Positions 26,341 to 35,219 of a DNA stretch of 64,000 nucleotides are shown in pieces. The stretch is taken from NCBI RefSeq assembly GCF_900115635.1, contig NZ_FOXE01000005.1, positions 62,001 through 126,000 on the forward strand, read 5' to 3'. A model generated the notes under the pieces. The model was given only the letters and a program-made list of their open reading frames with translations, made no database searches and was not told the DNA's origin. Source of the DNA: Oscillibacter sp. PC13 (lineage in GTDB: Bacteria > Bacillota > Clostridia > Oscillospirales > Oscillospiraceae). The translations under genes were made by a program, and so were the position numbers. Each line of letters begins with the position of its first letter. The first letter of the stretch is position 1.

Positions 26341-27534
26341 TCACTTGTCCAAAAGGCAGGCAACCCCGGGGAGCTCCTTTCCCTCCAGGAATTCAAGGCT
26401 GGCGCCGCCGCCGGTACTGATATGGGTCATCTGGTCGGCATAGCCCAGCTGTTCCACCGCCGCCGCGCTGTCACCGCCGCCGATGATGGTGATGGCGGAG
26501 GTGTGGCTCAGGGCTTTGGCCACAGCCTCGGTGCCCTTGGCAAAGGCCGGGAATTCAAACACACCCATGGGGCCGTTCCAAATCACTGTGCCGGCATCGG
26601 CCACGGCATCGCAGTACAGTTTTACGGTTTCAGGCCCAATATCCAGCCCCTGCCAGCCGTCAGGAATTTCCCCGGCTTTTACCACCTGGAAGTTGGCACC
26701 GGGGGCGAAAGCATCGGCGCAGACAGTGTCCACCGGCAGCAGCAACTTTACACCCTTGGCCGCAGCCTTTTCGATCATCTCTCTGGAATAGTCCAGCCAG
26801 TCTGCTTCCAGCAGGCTGTCGCCCACCTTGCCGCCAAGGGCGGCAGAAAAGGTATAGGCCATGCCGCCGCCGATAATAATCGTGTCGGCAATCTCCAGCA
26901 GATTGTTGATGACGCCAATCTTGGAACTGACCTTGCTTCCGCCCAAAATGGCCACCAGAGGCCGCTTAGGGGAGAAAATTGCTCCACCCAGAAACTCCAG
27001 CTCCTTTTGAATCAGAAAACCAGACACGGCTGGAAGATAGGCAGCCACGCCGGCAGTGGAGGCGTGGGCGCGGTGGACGGCGCCAAAAGCGTCGGACACG
27101 TACAAATCCGCCAAATCGGCCAGGGCCTTGGCCAGCGCCGGATCGTTTTTGGTTTCACCGGGTTCAAAGCGTGTGTTCTCCAGCAGCATGATTTCGCCGG
27201 ACTGCAGGGCGGCAGCTTTGGCTTTTGCATCCTCTCCAATCACATCATGGGCAAAGATGACCGTCTGGCCCAGCAGTTCACTGAGACGTTCTGCCACGGG
27301 GGCCAGGCTCAACTTGGGATCCGGTCCGTTTTTCGGCTTGCCCAAATGGGAACAGGCGATGACGGCTGCGCCGTTTTCCAGCAAATACCGAATCGTGGGC
27401 AGGGCGGCAACAATCCGCTTGTCACTGGTGATGGCACCGGTTTCCTTGTCCTGCGGTACATTGAAATCGCAGCGCAGCAGTACCTTTTTCCCGGTTACGT
27501 CCACGTCCCGGATGGTTTTCTTATTATAATTCAT
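26341..27534 (-). CDS. pgk: Phosphoglycerate kinase
   Basis: 397-residue two-domain kinase making ATP and 3-phosphoglycerate from 1,3-bisphosphoglycerate. N-terminal [11 protein letters not shown] (substrate-binding), [10 protein letters not shown] near residue 63, the basic-patch region with HRAHAS near 170, the hinge/nucleotide motif [19 protein letters not shown] near 200, and the C-terminal [14 protein letters not shown] near 355. ATG 27534 follows GGAGGATCTCCC. A small hairpin (27563-27581) lies in its leader. Located between trmL and tpiA, all on the minus strand. Confidence 0.97.
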   Translation of the reverse strand: MNYNKKTIRDVDVTGKKVLLRCDFNVPQDKETGAITSDKRIVAALPTIRYLLENGAAVIACSHLGKPKNGPDPKLSLAPVAERLSELLGQTVIFAHDVIGEDAKAKAAALQSGEIMLLENTRFEPGETKNDPALAKALADLADLYVSDAFGAVHRAHASTAGVAAYLPAVSGFLIQKELEFLGGAIFSPKRPLVAILGGSKVSSKIGVINNLLEIADTIIIGGGMAYTFSAALGGKVGDSLLEADWLDYSREMIEKAAAKGVKLLLPVDTVCADAFAPGANFQVVKAGEIPDGWQGLDIGPETVKLYCDAVADAGTVIWNGPMGVFEFPAFAKGTEAVAKALSHTSAITIIGGGDSAAAVEQLGYADQMTHISTGGGASLEFLEGKELPGVACLLDK

Positions 27535-27620
27535 GGGAGATCCTCCATTCAATCTTAGGGTTCCGGCACGGCCTGTGCCGGGATTTTTGCTTGTAATAGT
27601 ATGGACCGAAAAGGGCAATG

Positions 27621-28112
27621 TCACCCCCGGGACATCTCACCGGCATCCAGCAGGCCGGGAAAGCCGGTCTGGCGCAGTGCCTCGTAGACACAGACGGCCA
27701 CCGTATTGGAGAGGTTCAGGCTCCTGGCTTCAGATACCATCGGCAGCCGGATGCACCGATCCCGGAAACGCTCCCGGAAAGACAGTGGCAGTCCGGCGGT
27801 TTCCTTGCCAAAAAACAGCCAACTGTCCGGCGTAAAGAAGGCCGACGCGTATGATCGGGGGGCTTTGGTGGTCGTCAGCCAGGCGTCGGCGGCGGCTTCG
27901 GGGCACCGGCGAAACAAATCATCCAGGTTTTCATAGTCAAGGACTTCCACCAAATTCCAGTAGTCCAGGCCTGCCCGCTTCACTGCCCGGTCTGAAATGT
28001 CAAAGCCGAGGGGACGAACCAGATGAAGGCGGCTTCCGGTTGCGGCACAAGTACGGGCAATGTTGCCGCAGTTCTGCGGGATTTCCGGTTCCACCAGTAC
28101 AATATTGAGCAT
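27621..28112 (-). CDS. trmL: tRNA (cytidine/uridine-34-2'-O)-methyltransferase TrmL
   Basis: 163-residue SPOUT-class methyltransferase with the trefoil knot. Motif 1 [24 protein letters not shown] at the N-terminus, motif 2 [10 protein letters not shown] near residue 100, motif 3 with [24 protein letters not shown] near 125-148 that forms the S-adenosylmethionine knot. The length and lack of an RNA-binding extension indicate TrmL, which methylates the wobble ribose of certain leucine tRNAs. ATG 28112 follows AAGGAGGGTTTTGCCCGTTTT. A promoter is at 28152-28180, so pgk may be reached by read-through. Confidence 0.92.
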   Translation of the reverse strand: MLNIVLVEPEIPQNCGNIARTCAATGSRLHLVRPLGFDISDRAVKRAGLDYWNLVEVLDYENLDDLFRRCPEAAADAWLTTTKAPRSYASAFFTPDSWLFFGKETAGLPLSFRERFRDRCIRLPMVSEARSLNLSNTVAVCVYEALRQTGFPGLLDAGEMSRG

Positions 28113-28430
28113 AAAACGGGCAAAACCCTCCTTTAATCGCGAATCTAAGTTATTGTAATCCTTTGCGTATGCAAATTCAACCGCAATATGGCGGGAAAAA
28201 AGGATTTTCGGAGAAAATCACGACAAAAGAGACTGAAATTCTGCAAAATGCCGAAAAACTTATAAAATTTTACAGAAAATACTTCTCCTCCCGTTGGCTC
28301 TGACAAAAAAAGGACAAAATGTCGAAAAGATTTAGGGAAATTTCTTGAAGAAATTCGCTGGAAACACTGGATTTTCAAAAGAACTTTGCTATAATAAGAC
28401 CGTAAATGGATACAAAAGGAGAGAGCACTG
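28113..28430. promoter_or_regulatory. Divergent AT-rich control region between trmL and the glmU-like gene
   Basis: 318 bp without a gene. Minus-strand trmL promoter: TTGAAT (28180-28175), 17 bp, TACAAT (28157-28152), with the palindrome TTTGCGTATGCAAA in its spacer. Plus-strand promoter for the glmU-like gene: extended -10 TGCTATAAT (28387-28395) with a poor -35. No other structure was noticed. Confidence 0.65.
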
Positions 28431-29558
28431 ATGAATTTTCCGCAACGCGCCGTGATCTTCCTGGATGAAATCTCCACTGCTCCGACGCGTGCCAAACCGC
28501 TGATGCTGGAAGCTGTGCTGTTTTGCCCGATCCTGCGATGGATGCGTGACAAGTTACAGGCCGATGGCGTACAGCGGTTTTTTGTTGTCTGCGGCCCGCA
28601 GTTTAAGAAGGAGGTCCGCGCCTGCTTTCCGGAGAATGCAGACGTGACGCTTTCTGATCAAAAGAGCGATCTGTCCGAATTCCTCGATACACCGGATTCG
28701 GTTCTGGTGCTGACCAGGGCGGCGCTGCCCATGGAGGAAGCGGGACCCGGCTTTGTCTATCAGGCATCCGGCAGAGAGCTGCAGAGTGTCTGGAGGGAGC
28801 GGCTGACCAATGCCATCCAGGAAGCGGAGATGCTTTCCGGCTGGCTTCCGGTTTATGGGCTGGAAACCATTGCAGAGCTGGAGCCCCTGTTGCTGGAGCG
28901 GATTGTAAAACACCATATTCAAAACGGCGTCCGAATTTTGGACCCATCTGCTGTGTATATTGATCCCCGGGTGGTCATTGGCCGTGGGACGATGCTTTTA
29001 CCGGGAACGCTCCTCCAGGGCGAGACCAGCATTGGAAAGGGCTGTACCATTGGTCCCCAGGCACTGGTAAACGGGTGCACGGTGGGAGACGGTGTGGAGA
29101 TTAATGCCTCGCAGGTGAATGAGAGCATTTTGGGCGACGGATGTGACGTGGGCCCGTATGCCCATATCAGACCCAACTGTACAGTGGGACCGAACTGCCA
29201 CATCGGCGCGTTCGTTCAACTGAAAAACTGTGTACTGGGGGAGGGCACTAAAATGGCCCACCTCACCTATGTGGGCGATGCCGATGTGGGCAGTGGGGTC
29301 AACTTTGGCTGCGGTACGATTACCACCAACTATGACGGTTTTCAAAAATTTCGCTGCACGATTGGCGACAGGGCCTTCATCGGCTGCAATACCAACCTGG
29401 TTTCCCCTGTGACGGTGGGGGAAGGTGCTTATATCGCAGCGGGAGCGACCATCACAAAGGATGTGCCGGCCGACGCCCTGGCGGTTGCCCGATCCAAGCA
29501 GGAAAACAAGGAGGGCTGGGCCCGGCGCCGTCGGCAGATGCATGGTAAGGACTCGTGA
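28431..29558 (+). CDS. glmU: GlmU-like glucosamine-1-phosphate acetyltransferase with a short, atypical N-terminal domain
   Basis: 375 residues against about 450-460 for full GlmU. The C-terminal left-handed beta-helix (about 165-360, many hexapeptide repeats) keeps the acetyltransferase site: KMAHLTYVGDADVG (catalytic His) and CGTITTNYDG. It should acetylate glucosamine-1-phosphate with acetyl-CoA. The N-terminal ~155 residues are too short for the uridylyltransferase domain and lack the LAAGxGTRM nucleotide loop; the start reads RAVIFLDE with a later PLMLEAVLF remnant. UDP-GlcNAc pyrophosphorylase activity is therefore doubtful. It sits directly before prs as glmU (gcaD) does in Bacillus, supporting orthology. 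Confidence 0.82.
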   Translation: MNFPQRAVIFLDEISTAPTRAKPLMLEAVLFCPILRWMRDKLQADGVQRFFVVCGPQFKKEVRACFPENADVTLSDQKSDLSEFLDTPDSVLVLTRAALPMEEAGPGFVYQASGRELQSVWRERLTNAIQEAEMLSGWLPVYGLETIAELEPLLLERIVKHHIQNGVRILDPSAVYIDPRVVIGRGTMLLPGTLLQGETSIGKGCTIGPQALVNGCTVGDGVEINASQVNESILGDGCDVGPYAHIRPNCTVGPNCHIGAFVQLKNCVLGEGTKMAHLTYVGDADVGSGVNFGCGTITTNYDGFQKFRCTIGDRAFIGCNTNLVSPVTVGEGAYIAAGATITKDVPADALAVARSKQENKEGWARRRRQMHGKDS

Positions 29559-29647
29559 GGACGGATTCCATTCATAGAAGTTTTAGCATAATAAATAATA
29601 ACAATTGGATAAATAAAGAGAATATTAGAGAAAGAGGGCGTTTGGAA

Positions 29648-30607
29648 ATGATTTCCCATGGCAAGGACATTAAAGTATTTACCGGTAATGCCAATCCCAA
29701 GCTGGCGGAGGAGATTTGCAAACTGATGGGCACCAAGCTGGGCGAGGCGGAGGTTGGGACGTTCTCCGATGGAGAGATTTTTGTCTCCCTATATGAGACG
29801 GTCCGAGGCTCCGACGTGTTTGTCGTGCAATCCACCTGCACCCCCGTCAATAACAACCTGATGGAACTGCTGATTATGATTGATGCGCTCAAGCGTGCTT
29901 CTGCGGGCCGTATCACTGCCGTCATGCCTTACTACGGCTATGCCCGGCAGGACCGCAAGGCCAAGGCACGGGACCCCATCACTGCCAAGCTGGTGGCCAA
30001 CATGCTGACTGCTGCCGGCGCTGACCGCGTACTGACCATGGACCTGCATGCTTCCCAAATTCAGGGCTTCTTTGACATTCCTGTGGACAATCTGGCAGGC
30101 AACCCCATTTTTGTGGATTACTATGCCAAGAAGTTTGGGTCTGCCTGTGAGGACATGGTAGTGGTTTCACCGGATGTGGGGTCTGTTTCCCGGGCCCGCG
30201 CCTTTGCCCAAAAGCTGCACATGAACCTGGCCATTGTGGACAAGCGCCGCCAGAAGGCCAACCAGTGCGAGGTGATGAACGTGATTGGTGACGTCCGGGA
30301 CAAGGACTGCATCATTTTTGACGATATGGTGGATACCGGCGGATCCCTGTGCAATGCGGCCCAGGCACTGATTGATGTGGGCGGCGCCAAGAGTGTCCAC
30401 GCGTGTGCTTCCCACGGTGTGCTTTCCGGCCCGGCCATTGACCGCATCAACAACAGCGTGATCACCGAACTGGCCCTGCTGGACACCATTCCGGCGATTG
30501 ACCCTGCTAAGAGCGGCAAGATTCACTATTTGTCTGTGGCTTCCATGTTTGCCGAGGCTATTGAGCGGATTTATCAGGAGGTTTCCATTTCCAAGCTGTT
30601 CCGCTGA
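29648..30607 (+). CDS. prs: Ribose-phosphate pyrophosphokinase
   Basis: 319-residue PRPP synthase, class I. Makes phosphoribosyl pyrophosphate from ribose-5-phosphate and ATP for nucleotide, His and Trp synthesis. Visible: FSDGEIFV near residue 36, the flexible-loop YYGYARQDRKAKARDPITAK near 95, the DLHASQIQGFFDIPVDNL motif near 130, and the PRPP-binding IIFDDMVDTGGSL near 218. Length exactly that of the family. ATG 29648 (AGAGGGCGTTTGGA upstream) is preferred over an in-frame start at 29555. Conserved second gene of glmU-prs-pth-mfd. Confidence 0.97.
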   Translation: MISHGKDIKVFTGNANPKLAEEICKLMGTKLGEAEVGTFSDGEIFVSLYETVRGSDVFVVQSTCTPVNNNLMELLIMIDALKRASAGRITAVMPYYGYARQDRKAKARDPITAKLVANMLTAAGADRVLTMDLHASQIQGFFDIPVDNLAGNPIFVDYYAKKFGSACEDMVVVSPDVGSVSRARAFAQKLHMNLAIVDKRRQKANQCEVMNVIGDVRDKDCIIFDDMVDTGGSLCNAAQALIDVGGAKSVHACASHGVLSGPAIDRINNSVITELALLDTIPAIDPAKSGKIHYLSVASMFAEAIERIYQEVSISKLFR

Positions 30608-30816
30608 TTGCCGGCATAAACCTTGCTCTGACCGGAACTGCTTTGGGAAGAGGCGATTCATTGCCCGAACGGTTCTGTTTTTTCCGCGGCAAGTGCGCTG
30701 CCGGCGTATCTGGGAGAATGAGGAAACAGCGCCTTGCTTAGAAGTATCTGTCAGGTCGGAGCCTGCGGTGACGCCGGCTTTGACGCATACGCAGGAAAAG
30801 ATTCACAAAGCATGCA

Positions 30817-30842
30817 GGCGGGGAAGAAGTTCTTCCCCGCCC
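30817..30842 (+). repeat. Hairpin in the prs-pth spacer
   Basis: GGCGGGGAAGAA / TTCTTCCCCGCC around a minimal loop, 25 nt before the pth start, with no T-run. It lies in a 260-bp spacer that holds no gene; Bacillus has ctc (rplY) at this place. Confidence 0.6.
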
Positions 30843-30867
30843 TTGCGGCGTTTCAAAGGAGAATGCA

Positions 30868-31455
30868 ATGCTGTTTGGAAACAAAAATTCTGCTGTGGAC
30901 TGGCTGGTAGTGGGACTGGGAAATCCCGGCCAGAAATACGCCAATACCCGTCATAACATGGGCTTTCTCACCGTGGACCTGCTGGCAGAGCAGCAGGGCG
31001 TCAAGCTTAACAAGGTGAAATTCAAATCCGCATATCAGGTTTTGGCTTTTGCCGGATCCAAATGTCTGGTGATGAAGCCGCAGACTTATATGAACCTGTC
31101 TGGTGAGGCGGTGCGGGAGGCTGCACAGTTTTATAAAGTTCCTGCTGACCATGTTCTGGTCATTTACGACGACGTGTCTTTGCCTGTTGGAAAGATTCGG
31201 GTACGACCCTCCGGATCCGCCGGCGGTCACAATGGAATCAAGAACATCATTGCGCACTTGGGGACCCAGGAATTTCCACGGATTAAAATTGGCACAGGCG
31301 CTCCCGGGGAGGGCGGCGACATGATTGACTGGGTGATTGGGCAACCCTCCCAGGCAGAGAGGAAGATCCTGCTGGAGAGCTTTGAGCGGGCCATTGAAGC
31401 GGCGGCCTGCATCATTGCGTCGGGCTGCCAGAAGGCGATGAACGATTTTAACTGA
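30868..31455 (+). CDS. pth: Peptidyl-tRNA hydrolase
   Basis: 195 residues; cleaves peptidyl-tRNAs that fall off ribosomes. Motifs: VVGLGNPGQKYANTRHNMGF (catalytic His in TRHN, near residue 29), KPQTYMNLSGEAV near 70, YDDVSLPVGKIRVRPSGSAGGHNGIKNI (catalytic Asp and His) near 100-128. ATG 30868 follows AAAGGAGAATGCA. Equivalent to spoVC in the Bacillus gcaD-prs-ctc-spoVC-mfd block. Confidence 0.96.
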   Translation: MLFGNKNSAVDWLVVGLGNPGQKYANTRHNMGFLTVDLLAEQQGVKLNKVKFKSAYQVLAFAGSKCLVMKPQTYMNLSGEAVREAAQFYKVPADHVLVIYDDVSLPVGKIRVRPSGSAGGHNGIKNIIAHLGTQEFPRIKIGTGAPGEGGDMIDWVIGQPSQAERKILLESFERAIEAAACIIASGCQKAMNDFN

Positions 31456-31554
31456 CGGATTGACAGAGGTGGCACTGTATAGGGGAGACTCCGTGAGAAT
31501 TTTTCGGAAAAAGCTGGAGGATTCCGCATAGAATGAAAAGGAAGAATCGACAGG

Positions 31555-31583
31555 TACACCCTGTCCCTTGCGGACAGGGTGTG
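31555..31583 (+). repeat. Inverted repeat between pth and mfd
   Basis: ACACCCTGTCC, loop CTTGC, GGACAGGGTGT: 11-bp perfect stem with no T-run (GCTTGCC follows). Probably an mRNA structure or weak attenuator. Confidence 0.5.
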
Positions 31584-31629
31584 CTTGCCTGCCCATATCA
31601 TTTCCGTAATGACACAAGGAAGACGTAAT

Positions 31630-34600
31630 ATGGAACAGTTTCTGCAAAAATTGAATACGCTTCCAGAGGTGGCAGAGCTGACCAGGCGGGTGGAAGCGGG
31701 CGGTTGCCCGGCGGTGGTGAATGGCCTACAGCCGGTGCAGCGGGCCTGTGTGAGCGCGGCAGTGGCCTTGGGAACCGGCCGCCCTGCGGTGTTCGTCTGT
31801 GGGGATGAGCGGGAGGCACAGCTCTTGGCCGGAGATCTGCGGACGCTTACGGATAAGGATCCGGTTGTGCTGCTCTCCCGTGAATGGCAGTTCCGCCCCG
31901 GCTCCATCAGCTCCCGTTCCTGGGAGCAGAATCGGCTTTCGGCCCTGTATGCCCTGGCCAGCGGAAGCCCCGCCGCGGTCGTGGCCACGGCAGATGCACT
32001 GATGGCCAGGACCATGCCGCCGGGGCTTCTGCAAAGTCTGGCGCTGACCCTGGAAGTTGGCGGCCGGGCGGATCCCGGCCGGCTGACAGATCATTTGACG
32101 GCGGCGGGATATGTCCGTTGTGAGCAGGTGGAGGGCGTGGGACAGTTTGCCCTGCGGGGCGGAATTTTGGACGTGTTCTCCCCATTGATGGAACAGCCGG
32201 TGCGCTGTGAGTTTTTTGATGACGAGCTCGACTCCATGGGCACCTTTGATCCGGCAAACCAGCGGCGGGTAAAGAATGTGAAAGCCGCCCTGCTGCTGCC
32301 GGCGGCAGAGGTGCTGCCCCGCAGCACGGAGGGGGGACTCCCGGGCCTTGCGGACAAGCTGGAGAAGCTGGCGGAAAAGCTGGCCAAAAAGCAGAAGACA
32401 GAGACCATTACCGCCCAGCTGCGGGAGGACGCGGAGCGAATGAGAAACGGCGCCGTCCCCGGAGGCATGGACCGGTATCTGGCGGCGATATATCCGGAGG
32501 TGACGGCGGGCGTTCATTATCTTCCTGCCGACGCGGTGGTGTTTCTGTGTGAAAGCGGTCGTGTGGATGACCGGGTGAAGAATACCGCGCTGCAGTATAA
32601 GCAGGATATGGAGTCCCTGCTTGCCGCTGGCGTGCTGGCGGGAGAATACGCCCATTTATGCCTGACGGCGGAGGAACTGTATGCGGCGCTGGAGGAGTTT
32701 CCGGTGCTGATGGAGGATTCTCTGCCTACGTCGCGCCACCCAATGCGGCCCAGGGGACTGGTGTCTGTCAACGCCAAGCAGCTATCTTCCTATGGCGGCA
32801 GCCTGGAGACTGCCGTCACCGATATGAGCCATTACCGGGAGAGCGGCAGCGGGGTGCTGCTCCTTTGCGGCGGGGAGACCCGGGCAAAAAACCTGCAGCA
32901 TCTGCTGGAGGAACGGAAGATTCCGGCGGTGCTGGATTTGACTGGTACCGCAATGCCCGCGCCTGGAGAGGTGCGGATTTCTGTGGGCGCTCTGTCTGCA
33001 GGGAGCGAGTGGCCGCAGCTGCACCTTGCTGTTCTGACGGAGGGGCAGTTGATGACTGCTCCGCAGAAACAGCGAAAACTGAAAAAGGAATCCAACCGCC
33101 AGAAGATACAGTCCTATACAGACTTGTCCCCGGGAGATCTGGTGGTGCATACCCATCATGGTGTAGGACGGTTCGCGGGGATCCAGAGGATGCCCGTGGA
33201 CGGCGTGGAGAAGGACTATATCAAAATTGACTATGCCGGCGGAGATTGCCTGTATGTTCCGGTTACACAGCTGGACCTGGTCAGCAAGTATATCGGCGGA
33301 GGAGAGGATCAGGAGCGGACCCGGCTCAATAAGCTTGGCGGCACCGAGTGGGCCAAGCAGAAAACCAAGGCGAAACGCGCCGCAAAGGATTTGGCCAAGG
33401 GGTTAATTGCCCTGTATGCCGAGCGGCAGAAGCGGCCAGGGTTCGCTTTTTCCCCGGACTCCCCCTGGCAGCAGGAGTTTGAGGAGGCCTTTGACTATAC
33501 GGAGACGGATGACCAGCTCCGCTGTATTGCGGAGATCAAGGCTGATATGGAACGGCCCCGCCCCATGGATCGTCTGCTTTGCGGAGATGTGGGCTATGGG
33601 AAAACAGAGGTGGCACTGCGGGCGGTTATGAAGTGTATTCTGGACGGCAAGCAGGCGGCGATTCTGGTGCCCACCACGGTTCTGGCTCAGCAGCATTACG
33701 CCACGGCAGTGAACCGATTCCGGAATTTCCCGGTGAAGATTGAAGTGCTCTCCCGGTTTACCACGGCCAAGGAGCAGAAGCGGATTTTGGGGGCCGCAGC
33801 AGGCGGAAGGGTGGATTTGCTGATCGGCACCCACAAGCTGCTGCAGAAAACGGTGGTCTTCCACGATCTGGGGCTGCTGATTATTGACGAGGAGCAGCGC
33901 TTCGGCGTCACCCATAAGGAACGGCTCAAGGAGATGAGCCGCCAGGTGGACGTGCTGACACTCTCTGCCACCCCCATTCCGCGGACGCTGAACATGGCGC
34001 TCTCCGGCCTTCGGGATATGAGCACGATTGAAGAGCCGCCCCGGGATCGACAGCCGGTCCAAACCTACGTGCTGGAGCATGATTGGGCGATTATAGAGGA
34101 CGCCATGCGGAAAGAACTCAGCCGGGGCGGCCAGATTTATTATCTCCACAACCGGGTGGAGTCCATTGACCTTACGGCCTCCCGCATCCAGAAGATGCTG
34201 GGGCCGGAGATCCGCATTGTAGTGGGACACGGGAAGATGGGGGAGCAGGAACTTTCTGCCGTTATGCAGGCCATGGTGGACGGCGAGGCGGATATTTTGG
34301 TGTGCACCACCATTATCGAAACCGGCATTGATATTCCCAATGTCAATACCTTAATCATTGAGGATGCGGACAAGATGGGATTGGCCCAGCTGCATCAGAT
34401 CCGGGGACGCATCGGCCGCAGTGCCCGCCGGGCGTACGCGTATCTTACCTACCGGCGGGGCAAGATCCTTCAGGAAACTGCGGCAAAGCGCCTTTCAGCT
34501 ATCCGGGAATACGTGGAATTCGGCTCCGGTTTCCGGATTGCCATGCGGGATTTGGAAATCCGGGGCGCCGGCAATCTGCTGGGCCCGGAGCAGTCCGGCT

Positions 34601-35154
34601 ATCTCATGAGCGTGGGATACGACATGTACCTGAAGCTGCTGGAGGAGGCTGTTTTGGAGGAAAAGGGCGAGGAGCGGCAGATTGAAACGGAGTGCTCTGC
34701 TGACCTTACGGTGAATGCCAATATTCCGGAGCGGTATGTGCCTGCCCCGGAACAGAGAATAGATCTGTACCGACGGATTGCTGCCATTCGTACGGATGAC
34801 GATGCCTCTGATTTGCTGGACGAGATGCTGGATCGCTATGGCGAGGCACCGAAATCCGTACTGGCCCTTCTGGACGTGGCCCTGCTGCGGGCGGCGGCGG
34901 CAAAAGCCGGCGTATCCGATATTTCTCAAAAGGGCAATGTGCTGAAATTCCAGTTGGGTGTGTTCCACCCGGAGGCCTTGGTGGCTGTCTGCGGACTGCC
35001 CAAGTACAAGCAGCGGCTGACACTGGCCGCCGGGGATTTGCCTGCCCTCTCCCTGAAGCTGAAGCCCGGCGCGGACGTGCTGGAGTCCGCCGCAGGCCTG
35101 GTGGAGGAGCTGCGTCTGGCAACGGAGGAAGTGGCTGGCGATACACCGAAATAA
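31630..35154 (+). CDS. mfd: Transcription-repair coupling factor Mfd
   Basis: 1174-residue ATP-dependent DNA translocase that removes RNA polymerase stalled at lesions and recruits UvrA. Order: UvrB-like N-terminal region (about 1-400, with FALRGGILDVFSPL near 175), the CarD-like RNA-polymerase-interaction domain (about 495-560, GDLVVHTHHGVGRFAGI), RecG-like helicase domains with Walker A GDVGYGKTEVALRA near 655, DEEQ box near 755, TLSATPIPRTLNMA near 785, GRIGRS near 930, and the C-terminal TRCF domain from about 1015. Full family length. ATG 31630 follows AAGGAAG. Confidence 0.97.
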   Translation: MEQFLQKLNTLPEVAELTRRVEAGGCPAVVNGLQPVQRACVSAAVALGTGRPAVFVCGDEREAQLLAGDLRTLTDKDPVVLLSREWQFRPGSISSRSWEQNRLSALYALASGSPAAVVATADALMARTMPPGLLQSLALTLEVGGRADPGRLTDHLTAAGYVRCEQVEGVGQFALRGGILDVFSPLMEQPVRCEFFDDELDSMGTFDPANQRRVKNVKAALLLPAAEVLPRSTEGGLPGLADKLEKLAEKLAKKQKTETITAQLREDAERMRNGAVPGGMDRYLAAIYPEVTAGVHYLPADAVVFLCESGRVDDRVKNTALQYKQDMESLLAAGVLAGEYAHLCLTAEELYAALEEFPVLMEDSLPTSRHPMRPRGLVSVNAKQLSSYGGSLETAVTDMSHYRESGSGVLLLCGGETRAKNLQHLLEERKIPAVLDLTGTAMPAPGEVRISVGALSAGSEWPQLHLAVLTEGQLMTAPQKQRKLKKESNRQKIQSYTDLSPGDLVVHTHHGVGRFAGIQRMPVDGVEKDYIKIDYAGGDCLYVPVTQLDLVSKYIGGGEDQERTRLNKLGGTEWAKQKTKAKRAAKDLAKGLIALYAERQKRPGFAFSPDSPWQQEFEEAFDYTETDDQLRCIAEIKADMERPRPMDRLLCGDVGYGKTEVALRAVMKCILDGKQAAILVPTTVLAQQHYATAVNRFRNFPVKIEVLSRFTTAKEQKRILGAAAGGRVDLLIGTHKLLQKTVVFHDLGLLIIDEEQRFGVTHKERLKEMSRQVDVLTLSATPIPRTLNMALSGLRDMSTIEEPPRDRQPVQTYVLEHDWAIIEDAMRKELSRGGQIYYLHNRVESIDLTASRIQKMLGPEIRIVVGHGKMGEQELSAVMQAMVDGEADILVCTTIIETGIDIPNVNTLIIEDADKMGLAQLHQIRGRIGRSARRAYAYLTYRRGKILQETAAKRLSAIREYVEFGSGFRIAMRDLEIRGAGNLLGPEQSGYLMSVGYDMYLKLLEEAVLEEKGEERQIETECSADLTVNANIPERYVPAPEQRIDLYRRIAAIRTDDDASDLLDEMLDRYGEAPKSVLALLDVALLRAAAAKAGVSDISQKGNVLKFQLGVFHPEALVAVCGLPKYKQRLTLAAGDLPALSLKLKPGADVLESAAGLVEELRLATEEVAGDTPK

Positions 35155-35165
35155 AAGACATGTTT

Positions 35166-35213
35166 CAGGTTTCCTTCACATAGGATGGAAGGACAATCCT
35201 GTGAAGGAGCCTG
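35166..35213 (+). promoter_or_regulatory. Leader hairpin that hides the foldase ribosome binding site
   Basis: CAGG-TT-TCCTTCACA-TA-GGAT (35166-35186) pairs with ATCC-TGTGAAGGA-G-CCTG (35196-35213). The Shine-Dalgarno AAGGAG (35204-35209), which belongs to the ATG at 35220, lies within the 3' arm and is fully paired in the folded state. Confidence 0.65.
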
Positions 35214-35219
35214 AACATC

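Noticed and set aside
30608..30867. A ctc/rplY-type gene between prs and pth, as in Bacillus
   Set aside because: No open frame with L25-like features or ribosome binding site; the spacer is non-coding.
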